This document shows positions 40,368-48,704 of a stretch of 53,957 bases of DNA, piece after piece. The notes under the pieces are model-generated. The model saw nothing but the letters and a program-made list of their open reading frames with translations. It did no database searches and was not told where the DNA came from. How positions within the stretch are numbered: position 1 is the stretch's first letter; each line of letters begins with the position of its first letter. Source of the DNA: Bacteroidales bacterium (GTDB lineage Bacteria; Bacteroidota; Bacteroidia; Bacteroidales; UBA932); contig JAFTFV010000041.1 of assembly GCA_017458265.1 (NCBI GenBank), positions 1-53,957 of the forward strand, in the 5' to 3' direction. The position numbers were made by a program, and so were the translations under genes.

Positions 40368-42870
40368 CGATGATATACTCTATGCGGCCTCCTCCGGCAA
40401 GGGCTGCCAGGAAAGAACGCACCACTTCAGGGGTGATGGAATTGATGTTATCCTGATATTTGGAGAAATCCTTACCCGCGGCATAGCGGGCCCTAAGTAT
40501 CTCAACCGTCCCTTCCGGAGAGGACAGTGACTTCTGTGCATTATCCAGGGCAAGGGCTTTCCAGGCTTTCAGGTCTGCCTGGTCGGGCGCCTTGCGGGAA
40601 ACCTCCGCAATGGCGGCGCGGACGGCGGTAAGCGCCCTCTTCTGGTCACGGGTCACGTTCTCCGGCAGGCCGTCCAGGCTGGCTGGATAGCAACTTACCA
40701 GCATCTGGAACCGCTCCTGCGGCTGTGTTTCCAGACTGGCAAGCACATCCACCCCGAATCCGTAAGGGGCGAGGTGGCTCACAAGGCTCTGCCTCAGCGC
40801 TTCGGCTGCAATGTCGGCAGTGTAATAGGTCTGGGCCGTAACGGAATATTCGGCATCCATGAGGACGTAAAGCGCAGGGGCGCCCGAGCCTTCCACCGTC
40901 CTTGTTCCCACGATGGGGCGGCGGTCTACGGCCACCCTTGCCATGCTACCACGGTCTGTATTGAAGCCTCCGAGGTATTTGAGAAGGGCCTTTTTCACCA
41001 CCGCTTCATCAAGGTCTCCGGCAAGGACCAGTATACCGTCATTCGCACGGGCAAAACGGTCCTGGAAGTATTTGTCGGCCTTCCTTGCCGTATCCTTTGA
41101 AAGGGCTCCGGCGCGCTTTACGGGCATGTAGGCGAAGCCGGGGCTCATCTGCATGTCCATCATGTCGGCCGCCGATGTCTTCATGAAAGCATCGCTGCGG
41201 GCATAGGCTTCAAACTCGGCCCAGTTGAAAGTGCGGTCCCCGGACAGGGCAAGAAGGGTTTTCAGAAGGAAGGAAAGCCGTGCCGACGGGGCATCGCCGC
41301 TGATATTCATGCTGTATACGCCCACGTGTGTGTCCATGCTCACGCCCTTGGCCTTGACAAGGTCATGGAAAGCGCTGCAGGAGAGGCCGCCGGCATCATA
41401 CATGGAAAGCATTGGAGCAATGTAACCGCCTTCTCCCTGCACAAGGTTTTCAATCGAGGAGAGGCCGCCGTTCATGATGAAGCAGTAATTGAACATTCCG
41501 CTTCCGGGAATCTGCTTGTAGGCCACCCGCATTCCGTTGGAGAAGGTCCATAGCTTGCCGCCTGAGACGGGTTCTGCCTTTTCGCTCCTGAGCCTTACCC
41601 TGGGGGCGGTTCTTTCCATTCCCAGGGTATCCCGTGAATGCCAGGTATAGTCCTTTCCCGAAGGGGTTATTGAACCGTAAAGGTAGGCCAGGTTATAGTA
41701 GAAAAGGGCTTCGTCCCTGTCAAGCGTGTCGGCAAGGGTATATTCCAGGCTGAGGTTTGAAAGCTGCTCCAGGAGGGCCGATGAGAAGCGGTTGAAAAGC
41801 CGCGCCTGTGTTGAATCGGCAACGTTCTTGCGGGAGAACAGGGTAAGGTCTTCAGTTCTGGGGGAAAGGGGGGAGCCGTAAAGGAAGTGGGAGATGCAGC
41901 GGTCTACATCTTCCTCACGTGATGGCGTTGCCTTCGCCCTTTTGATGAAAGAGGGAAGGAGGGTGCTCTTTGCATCGGCAAATTCAGTTTCGCTCACCCC
42001 GAATGAGTCCAGTTCAGCAAGGGTTGATGAGATAGTCCGCATGGCAACGTCCACGAACTCGGGAGATGTGCCTACGGTAACCGTATAACGTTCATCTCCC
42101 GCCGAATTGAAGCTTGTCACCGCCCCATATCTCAGATATGCCACAGGAATGCCCGCATCCCTGAGGTTCCTCTTGAAACGGTGGTCCACAACTGCATGGA
42201 ATTCCTTCGCCAGAATGTCCGTCACAAGGAACTGCGGAGTATTCATCAGCTGATACGGAGTCCTTGCCGATGTGTACGAAACGCTGATTTCGGAGACTTT
42301 GCGCCCCGGTTCGGTATTGACCGTAACGACAGGTGCGGGAGAAGGTTCCCAGACATAATCCGGAACATTTGCCTCCTTCACCAGTATCCTTGGCACCAGC
42401 ATGGAAAAGATATCCATCTTCTTCTTGAGTTCCACCTGGTCGATATCTCCGCACACGATGATTGCCTGCTCGCTGCGGGACTGTGCAATCTGGTCAAAGG
42501 TATAGAGAAGGGTGGAATCAAGCACTTCCGGCCTGTAGAAGGCTATGTTCTCGTAACGGAAAACGGTAGAGCCGTCATTGTCAGACATGTATCCATCCGG
42601 CCTAGGTGCGATTTTCATCCTGGAGAAGAACCCGGGGCTGAGAGACTTGCGGGCCTCCTCCGAAGGGGCTTCGTTCCTGCGGACAACGGCAATATCGGCA
42701 TAACCCTTTGCCGATGGGTTCGATACCATATAATACGTAACGCCGCAGCCCAGGGTGCCTTTTGTGATTCTGGAATCAACTGGCAGGGTGGGCAGACCGG
42801 CCGCTGGCACGGAAATTGAATTTATAGCCAGGGCCAGCGATATTACGACGGTTTTTATAAAATTTGTCAT
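40360..42870 (-). CDS. M16-like (pitrilysin fold) protein without the zinc motif
   Basis: From the ATG at 42870 the protein has 836 residues and a signal peptide (TNFIKTVVISLALAINSISV, cleavage near PAAG). An ATG seven codons earlier would spoil the signal. Two M16-type halves can be recognised, at about 30-420 and 440-830. The second begins KLWTFSNGMRVAYKQIPGSG, and each has the late segment of the family (ILVLAGDLDEAVVKKALLKYLGGF). The catalytic HxxEH inverse zinc motif is absent from both halves, so it is probably a non-catalytic periplasmic partner or chaperone. The stop overlaps the DUF3109 start. Confidence 0.75.
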   Translation of the reverse strand: MTNFIKTVVISLALAINSISVPAAGLPTLPVDSRITKGTLGCGVTYYMVSNPSAKGYADIAVVRRNEAPSEEARKSLSPGFFSRMKIAPRPDGYMSDNDGSTVFRYENIAFYRPEVLDSTLLYTFDQIAQSRSEQAIIVCGDIDQVELKKKMDIFSMLVPRILVKEANVPDYVWEPSPAPVVTVNTEPGRKVSEISVSYTSARTPYQLMNTPQFLVTDILAKEFHAVVDHRFKRNLRDAGIPVAYLRYGAVTSFNSAGDERYTVTVGTSPEFVDVAMRTISSTLAELDSFGVSETEFADAKSTLLPSFIKRAKATPSREEDVDRCISHFLYGSPLSPRTEDLTLFSRKNVADSTQARLFNRFSSALLEQLSNLSLEYTLADTLDRDEALFYYNLAYLYGSITPSGKDYTWHSRDTLGMERTAPRVRLRSEKAEPVSGGKLWTFSNGMRVAYKQIPGSGMFNYCFIMNGGLSSIENLVQGEGGYIAPMLSMYDAGGLSCSAFHDLVKAKGVSMDTHVGVYSMNISGDAPSARLSFLLKTLLALSGDRTFNWAEFEAYARSDAFMKTSAADMMDMQMSPGFAYMPVKRAGALSKDTARKADKYFQDRFARANDGILVLAGDLDEAVVKKALLKYLGGFNTDRGSMARVAVDRRPIVGTRTVEGSGAPALYVLMDAEYSVTAQTYYTADIAAEALRQSLVSHLAPYGFGVDVLASLETQPQERFQMLVSCYPASLDGLPENVTRDQKRALTAVRAAIAEVSRKAPDQADLKAWKALALDNAQKSLSSPEGTVEILRARYAAGKDFSKYQDNINSITPEVVRSFLAALAGGGRIEYIIDE

Positions 42871-42880
42871 ATTGCCGGTG

Positions 42881-42913
42881 CAAAAATACAACTTTATTTG
42901 TTAATTTTGCAAT
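42881..42913. promoter_or_regulatory. Divergent promoters for the M16-like and TPR genes
   Basis: Minus strand: ATTG (42913-42910), 21 bases, TATTTTTG (42888-42881), for the M16-like gene. Plus strand: TAATTTTG (42902-42909) fits the -7 consensus for the TPR gene, leaving a leader of about 65 bases; no clear -33 is seen. Confidence 0.5.
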
Positions 42914-42980
42914 TTAGTAGTGTTTCCATGACGGAACAATTTGTATACCAGAGATTCTAACGAATAAAACTTATACGGAA

Positions 42981-43907
42981 ATGAAAAAAGTCTTAGTAGT
43001 TATCGCCGCCTTCGTCGCAGCCGCAGCAGTTGCATCCGCACAGGACTACAACGCAGGAATCGAAGCTTTCAACGCAGGTGCAACCGCACTTCAGACCAGC
43101 AAGACAGAAGCCCTGGGCAGCTTCCGTGCAGCTCTCACCCAGTTTGAAGCATGCGAAGAAGAGGAAGCCGCTGAAATGGTGGCAAAGTGCAAGGAGATCA
43201 TCCCCGAAACTATTCTCTCCATTGCAAAAGAACAGATTAACGGTTCAGAATACGACAATGCTCTCACAACCTTGGCAGAGGCTGTTGCAGTAGCAAAGGA
43301 ATACGGTATTGAGAACACCGCAACTGAGGCCAAGGAACTTATCCCCAACGTCTATATGAGAAAGGGTTCCACCCTCATCAAGGAAAAGAATTTCGCAGAT
43401 GCAGTTGCTGCTTTCAAGGAAGTTGTAAACCTTGATCCGGACAACGGACAGGCTTTCCTTCTACTTGGTCAGGCTACCCTCCAGACCGGTGACGCAGACG
43501 CCGCCATCGAAGCCCTCAAGAAGGCATCAGAACTCGGCCAGGAAGCCAAGGCCGGCAAGCTCATCGCCAACACCTACCTCAAGAAGGGCCAGTCCCTCCT
43601 CAAGGCCGGAAAGAACGCAGATGCAATTGCGGCACTTGAAGAATCCAACAAGTATGTAGAAAGCGCAAACGCCTACAAGCTCATTGCAAGCGCACTCACC
43701 AAGAGCGGCAAAACCCAGGATTCCATCGCAGCATACAAGAAGTATCTCGAGATTTCCCCGAATGCCAAAGATGCCGCAGACATCATCTTCACCATCGCCG
43801 CAACAGCCCAGAAGGCAGGCGACAAGGCAACTGCAAAGGAATACTATCAGAAGCTTGAAGGCAGCAAGTACGCAGCTCAGGCAGAGGCTCAGCTCAAGAC
43901 CCTCTAA
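42981..43907 (+). CDS. Secreted TPR-repeat protein
   Basis: This 308-residue protein has an SPI signal ending near ASA-QDYNAG. TPR-like helical pairs run across residues about 22-308. Clear units are NFADAVAAFKEVVNLDPDNG, DADAAIEALKKASELGQ, KNADAIAALEESNKYVESA and TQDSIAAYKKYLEISPNAKD. TPR proteins form binding scaffolds; here it would act in the periplasm. No partner is evident. The U32 gene starts three bases after its stop, suggesting one transcript. Codon use is strongly biased, with many AAG, GCA and CTC codons, hinting at high expression. Confidence 0.88.
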   Translation: MKKVLVVIAAFVAAAAVASAQDYNAGIEAFNAGATALQTSKTEALGSFRAALTQFEACEEEEAAEMVAKCKEIIPETILSIAKEQINGSEYDNALTTLAEAVAVAKEYGIENTATEAKELIPNVYMRKGSTLIKEKNFADAVAAFKEVVNLDPDNGQAFLLLGQATLQTGDADAAIEALKKASELGQEAKAGKLIANTYLKKGQSLLKAGKNADAIAALEESNKYVESANAYKLIASALTKSGKTQDSIAAYKKYLEISPNAKDAADIIFTIAATAQKAGDKATAKEYYQKLEGSKYAAQAEAQLKTL

Positions 43908-43910
43908 AGC

Positions 43911-45716
43911 GTGAAAACGCTGGAACTGCTTTCTCCCGCAAGGACAGCGGACATCGGCATCGCAGCGGTTGACTGCGGTGCCGATGCCGTCTATATAGCA
44001 GGCCCATCCTTCGGAGCCCGCCAGGCTGCCGGTAATCCCATCGAAGACATACGGCGGCTATGCGGTTATGCGCACAGATTCGGAGCAAGGATCTACGCAA
44101 CGGTAAACACAATCATCTATGATGACGAGATTGCGTCGGCAAAGGAACTGGTAAAAGACCTTGCAGAAGCCGGCGTGGATGCCCTCATCGTCCAGGACCC
44201 TGCCATACTGAAACTCGCAGAAGGGCTTGGAATGGCAATGCACGCATCTACGCAGTGCGCCGTAAGAACACCGGAGAAAGCCAGGTTCACAGAAAGCCTC
44301 GGTTACGGAAGGATAGTCCTGGAGAGGCAGATTTCCATTGAAGACATCAAGGCGGTAAGAGACGCTGTGGACGCAGAACTGGAGTTCTTCGTGCACGGTG
44401 CCCTCTGCGTTTCATACAGCGGACAGTGCTATCTCTCAGAGTACCTTACCGGCCGCAGCGCAAACAGGGGCGAATGCGCCCAGGCCTGCCGCAACCTTTA
44501 CAATCTTGAAGACGCCGACGGGCGCATCATCGCAAGGAACACTCCCCTCCTGTCACTCAAGGACCTTAAGCTCTACAACAAGTTGGAAGAGCTGGCCGGG
44601 GCCGGTGTGTGCTCGTTCAAGATTGAAGGGCGCCTCAAAGGCGAAAACTACGTCAGGAATGTCGTGAGGGCATACTCCGATGCCCTTGACGCCCTTGTGG
44701 AAAAATACCCCGAAGAATACCGCAGGTCATCTTTCGGCAGCGTTCGGGGAGGATTTGTACCGGACCTTGACAAAACCTTCAACCGCGGCTACACGGAACT
44801 GTTCACGGACGGTGCCAGAGGGCATTGGAAGAGCAGCGGAGGCGGAGAATACATCGGTACGGTAAAAGCGATGACAAGAAGCGGATTCATCCTTGCACCG
44901 GCATCGGCAGGGATGAGCCTTTCCAACGGCGACGGCTTCACCTTCACCGCAAAGGACGGCTCCGCCGTGGGCTTCAGGGCCGATGAGGCCGACGGCTTCT
45001 CCGTCAAGTGCAAGAGCGTTCCGGGGCTTGGCGTGGGAGTAAAACTGTACCGCAACCTGTCAGCAGCCTTTGAAAAGGCTGTCGAAGCATCGGCCCCTGT
45101 GAGGGAAATACCTGTGCGGCTGAATGTTGACATCTCTGACGGACACATCCGGATTGATGCATTATCTCAGGACGGACGCCGTGTATCGTTACAGGATAAT
45201 CCCAAGGCCGATGCTGCCCAGAAGCCGTCCCGCATGCTTGAGACAATACGCACACAGCTTTCCAAGCGAAGCGCGCATTACGGATTCACACTCGAATCCC
45301 TCAACGCCTCCGGGGTTGTTCCCTTCCTGACCGTTTCCTATATAAACGGCCTCCGAAGGAACGTTGCCGAAGAACTTGACAGGGCTCCTGTCACTCCCCT
45401 TCCTCTAAGGATGAAAGACGCCGACACTTCAGTTAAAGCGCCATCGGAGTTATCTTACAAGGCTAATATCGCCAACAGGATTGACAGGGACATTTACCTG
45501 TCAAGAGGGGCATCAAACATGGAAGATGCCTATGAAATCACCCATCGGCAGGGAGCGGAGCTTATGCGCAGCAAATACTGTGTAAGGCACGAACTTGGCA
45601 TGTGCCCCAAACAGAAAAAGGGCCTGAAACCAGACCCTCTGTATCTTGAAAACGCCGGAAGGAGGCTTACGCTCAAATTCCACTGCTCCGTTTGCGAGAT
45701 GACCGTCGAAGCTTAA
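43911..45716 (+). CDS. U32 family peptidase (RlhA/YhbU-like)
   Basis: A GTG start three bases after the TPR stop gives 601 residues starting MKTLELLSPARTADIGIAA. The U32 signature is GELEFFVHGALCVSYSGQC-type: ELEFFVHGALCVSYSGQC, then GECAQACRN, with the conserved Cys residues. TQCAVRTPEKARF lies before it. The C-terminal region includes CVRHELGMCPKQKK and a last Cys pair (CSVCEM). Members were called collagenases, but several (RlhA, TrhP) support RNA hydroxylation with an iron-sulfur cluster. The size (about 600) and domain order fit the RlhA side better than TrhP. It ends in a 4-bp convergent overlap with the Lrp gene. Confidence 0.88.
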   Translation: MKTLELLSPARTADIGIAAVDCGADAVYIAGPSFGARQAAGNPIEDIRRLCGYAHRFGARIYATVNTIIYDDEIASAKELVKDLAEAGVDALIVQDPAILKLAEGLGMAMHASTQCAVRTPEKARFTESLGYGRIVLERQISIEDIKAVRDAVDAELEFFVHGALCVSYSGQCYLSEYLTGRSANRGECAQACRNLYNLEDADGRIIARNTPLLSLKDLKLYNKLEELAGAGVCSFKIEGRLKGENYVRNVVRAYSDALDALVEKYPEEYRRSSFGSVRGGFVPDLDKTFNRGYTELFTDGARGHWKSSGGGEYIGTVKAMTRSGFILAPASAGMSLSNGDGFTFTAKDGSAVGFRADEADGFSVKCKSVPGLGVGVKLYRNLSAAFEKAVEASAPVREIPVRLNVDISDGHIRIDALSQDGRRVSLQDNPKADAAQKPSRMLETIRTQLSKRSAHYGFTLESLNASGVVPFLTVSYINGLRRNVAEELDRAPVTPLPLRMKDADTSVKAPSELSYKANIANRIDRDIYLSRGASNMEDAYEITHRQGAELMRSKYCVRHELGMCPKQKKGLKPDPLYLENAGRRLTLKFHCSVCEMTVEA

Positions 45717-46207
45717 TCGCGGCCGGTGTAGCTTGTACTCTTGAAATCCTTCACCCAGACCTGGCGCTCGATGGGCTCATCCAGGGAAATCATTGTATCC
45801 GTAGACTGGATGTACGGAATCTTCTGGATAGTGTTCAGAAGGACTTCCATGAGGTGGTCGTTGTCAAGGCAGAAGAGCTTTGCAAGGATTGCGAAACGGC
45901 CTGTGATAAAGTGACACTCGACGATTTCAGGAATCTTCTTTAAATTCGAAATCACTTCCGGATACTTTGTGGACTCGGAAAGGGAAATGCTTACGAATGC
46001 GCACACATTGAGACCCAATGCCTGGGGCTTTACCAGAAGACGGGAACCGGCAATGACGCCGTTGGCCTCCAATCTTTTGACTCTCTGATGTATAGCAGCT
46101 CCGGAAACTCCGCATTCACGGGCTATTTCCAAAAATGGCATACGGGCATTCTTAACCAGGAAAGAGAGAATCTTCTGATCTATTTCGTCAATGTGATAAC
46201 TCGCCAT
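45713..46207 (-). CDS. Lrp/AsnC family transcriptional regulator
   Basis: A 164-residue regulator. The N-terminal AsnC-type helix-turn-helix spans 5-55 (IDQKILSFLVKNARMPFLEI, then GVSGAAIHQRVKRLEANGVI). The C-terminal RAM domain at about 70-150 has VCAFVSISL, VECHFITGRFAIL and IQKIPYIQSTDT and normally binds amino acids. It is probably autoregulated, since a palindrome with 9-bp arms ends just before its ATG. The effector cannot be inferred. Confidence 0.93.
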   Translation of the reverse strand: MASYHIDEIDQKILSFLVKNARMPFLEIARECGVSGAAIHQRVKRLEANGVIAGSRLLVKPQALGLNVCAFVSISLSESTKYPEVISNLKKIPEIVECHFITGRFAILAKLFCLDNDHLMEVLLNTIQKIPYIQSTDTMISLDEPIERQVWVKDFKSTSYTGRD

Positions 46208-46208
46208 A

Positions 46209-46238
46209 GCACTTACAGTTTATAAGTTTTGTAAGTGC
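46209..46238 (-). promoter_or_regulatory. Palindromic operator and -7 box of the Lrp-like gene
   Basis: GCACTTACA (46209-46217) and TGTAAGTGC (46230-46238) are perfect 9-bp arms separated by 12 A+T-rich bases. A -7 box TATTTTTG (46245-46238, minus) abuts the palindrome, so it covers the transcription start. This is typical for an autorepressed AsnC-type gene. Confidence 0.6.
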
Positions 46239-46255
46239 AAAAATAATAAAAAATT

Positions 46256-48562
46256 TTATTTCCTCCTATTTCTGGAGTTTTTTCCGGTTGGCTCTGAGTT
46301 CTGGATGATTGTTTTGCATTCATTTTCAGAGAGTGCCGCAGCATTTTTCCCCTTTGGAATTTTGTAATTGGAGTCACCGTATTTGATGTAAGGGCCGTAA
46401 CGGCCGTCGATAATCTTGATCTCTCCGTAATCGGCAATAATAACGGGCCCTGCAGGCTGGGTGGCCGTTTCCGATATGAGGGCGGCGCACTCCTCGAGGG
46501 TGATCTTAAGAGGGTCCTTGCTGCGTGGAAGTTTCACATTCTTATCACCATACCTGAGATAGGGGCCGAAACGTCCCTTTGTAGCGATGACCGCCACCCC
46601 GTCAATTTCTCCCACCTTGCGGGGGAGTTCGAGCAGTTTCAGAGCCTCTTCCAGGGTAAGATTCTCAATGAGCTGGTCCTTGCCGAGTGATGCGCTCTGG
46701 CGGTTTTCGCCTTCTCCTTTCTGGACATAGGCGCCGAATTTTCCGAACGAGGCGATAACCTTCTCCCCGTACGGAGCTATTCCGATTTCACGGGTTACAC
46801 GGCTGTAGGTCTTGTCTGCCATGACGGTAGTCACATGCTTGTGGAAAGGAGCATAGAATTCGTCCAGGACTTCGGTCCAGGGAATCCGGCCTTCGGCAAC
46901 CTTGTCGAAGTCTTCTTCTATTGTAGCAGTGAAATCGTAATCCAGGATGTCGGCAAAATTGTTCACCAGATAATCGGTAACCACAAGTCCAAGTTCCTGG
47001 GGCAGGAGTCTGCCTCTTTCAGCACCAACGATTTCGGTTTTGGATGATGACTTTATCTTTCCGCCTTCGAGGGTGAGGTTCGTAACCTTGAAAGACTGGC
47101 CGGGTTTGTCTCCCTTGACGGCATATCCCCTGCCGCGAGTGAGCGTGTCAACGGTTGCGGCATAGGTGGAAGGACGGCCGATGCCAAGTTCCTCCATCTT
47201 CTTCACCAGGGTAGCCTCGTTGTAGCGGAGCGGCGGCTGGGTGAACTTGCAAAGGGCGCTGATGGTCTTGTCGAAAACGACGTCGCCCGGACGGAGTTCG
47301 GGGAGGATCTGTTCTGCCGATGCTTCTGCGGGTTCGTCGTCATGGCTTTCCAGATAGACCGCCATGAATCCGTCAAAGAGGATTTCCACGGACTGGAGCC
47401 CGTACTTTTCGGGCCTGTGGTCCTGAGCCACCTTCATGGTTGTGTTCATGATGCGGCTTTCGGCCATCTGGGATGCCACGGTACGTTTCCAGATTAGCTC
47501 GTAGAGTTTTTTCTCCTGAGGCGTTCCCTCAATTGTCACATTCTCTATAAAGGTAGGACGGATAGCTTCGTGGGCTTCCTGGGCACCCTTGGACTTGGTA
47601 TGATACTGGCGGAAGTGATAGTAATTCTCACCGTAATTGGCAAGGATGAAATTCTTTGCAGTTCCAAGGGCAAGGGAGGACAGGTTGGTAGAGTCGGTTC
47701 TCATGTAAGTGATGAGACCCCGTTCATACAGGCTCTGTGCAACCCTCATGGTTGTGGAAACCGGGAAACGGAGTTTGCGGGAAGCCTCCTGCTGAAGGGT
47801 TGAAGTTGTAAAAGGCGGAGCCGGGAAACGGGTCCCTTCCTTCTTCTCGACGGAATCTATCCTGTAAGCCGCGCCGATGCTGTCCTGCAGGAAAGCCTGG
47901 GCCTCTTCCAGGGTGGAGAAACGGCTCTCCAGGGTGGCCTTCATGACTGCACCTGATTTCTCCGACACGAACGTTGCCTCAACCCTATAATATGCTTCCG
48001 GATTGAAAGCCATGATTTCCTTTTCCCTGTCGACGATAAGACGGAGCGTGACGCTCTGAACGCGGCCTGCAGAGAGCTTCGGCTGGATTTTTCTCCAGAG
48101 AATCGGAGAAAGCTCAAAGCCCACAAGACGGTCCATGACGCGGCGCGCCTGCTGGGCGCCCACGAGATTCATGTCAATGTCCCTGGGGTTCTCTATTGCC
48201 GCAAGGATTGCCTTTTTCGTAATCTCATGGAATGCAATGCGGCGTGTCTTTGCGGTAGGAAGGCCGAGCGTCTCCTTAAGATGCCAGGAAATGGCTTCTC
48301 CTTCACGGTCCTCATCGGAAGCCAGCCACACCATGGGAGCCTGGTCGGAAAGCTTTTTGAGGTCCGCGACAACTTTTTTCTTGCCTGCCGGAATCACATA
48401 CTCTGGAGCGAAGCCATGATCAACGTCTACGCTGAGCTTGTGCTCTTCCAGATCCCGTATGTGCCCTATTGATGCCTTGACAAGATAATCGTCTCCCAAG
48501 AAGTTCTGAATTGTCTTCGCCTTTTCAGGTGATTCAACTATGACCAATTGTTTTCCCTGCAT
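46256..48562 (-). CDS. topA: DNA topoisomerase I (type IA)
   Basis: The ATG at 48562 gives 768 residues starting MQGKQLVIVESPEKAKTIQN. A frame 13 codons longer begins within the promoter area and is less likely. The Toprim domain has the Glu of VESPEKA and SDEDREGEAISWH. The catalytic Tyr is about residue 286 in GLITYMRTDSTN, and GRPSTYAATVDTL follows. The C-terminus carries three or four small repeats with GPYLRYGDKNVKLP and GPYIKYGDSNYKIP (topoisomerase C-terminal repeats) in place of zinc ribbons. The enzyme relaxes negative supercoils. No terminator is visible after the stop. Confidence 0.95.
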   Translation of the reverse strand: MQGKQLVIVESPEKAKTIQNFLGDDYLVKASIGHIRDLEEHKLSVDVDHGFAPEYVIPAGKKKVVADLKKLSDQAPMVWLASDEDREGEAISWHLKETLGLPTAKTRRIAFHEITKKAILAAIENPRDIDMNLVGAQQARRVMDRLVGFELSPILWRKIQPKLSAGRVQSVTLRLIVDREKEIMAFNPEAYYRVEATFVSEKSGAVMKATLESRFSTLEEAQAFLQDSIGAAYRIDSVEKKEGTRFPAPPFTTSTLQQEASRKLRFPVSTTMRVAQSLYERGLITYMRTDSTNLSSLALGTAKNFILANYGENYYHFRQYHTKSKGAQEAHEAIRPTFIENVTIEGTPQEKKLYELIWKRTVASQMAESRIMNTTMKVAQDHRPEKYGLQSVEILFDGFMAVYLESHDDEPAEASAEQILPELRPGDVVFDKTISALCKFTQPPLRYNEATLVKKMEELGIGRPSTYAATVDTLTRGRGYAVKGDKPGQSFKVTNLTLEGGKIKSSSKTEIVGAERGRLLPQELGLVVTDYLVNNFADILDYDFTATIEEDFDKVAEGRIPWTEVLDEFYAPFHKHVTTVMADKTYSRVTREIGIAPYGEKVIASFGKFGAYVQKGEGENRQSASLGKDQLIENLTLEEALKLLELPRKVGEIDGVAVIATKGRFGPYLRYGDKNVKLPRSKDPLKITLEECAALISETATQPAGPVIIADYGEIKIIDGRYGPYIKYGDSNYKIPKGKNAAALSENECKTIIQNSEPTGKNSRNRRK

Positions 48563-48640
48563 AACTCTTTTTCGACCGGCTTGTTCGGTTTTCTTTTGCA
48601 AAGTAACGAAGATTTAAGGCAAATTTCCAAATTTTCTGAT

Positions 48641-48681
48641 TATTTTTGTAAACTGGATTTTTAGCAAGACCTAAGGTCTTG
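48641..48681 (+). promoter_or_regulatory. -7 box and 17-bp leader palindrome of pbp1A
   Basis: TATTTTTG (48641-48648) matches the -7 consensus. CAAGACCTAAGGTCTTG (48665-48681) is a perfect 8-bp inverted repeat around one base. It falls in the transcribed leader, 23 bases before the ATG at 48705, and could be a hairpin or operator. Confidence 0.45.
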
Positions 48682-48704
48682 TTCAGGAAATAATTTTTTT
48701 GCCG

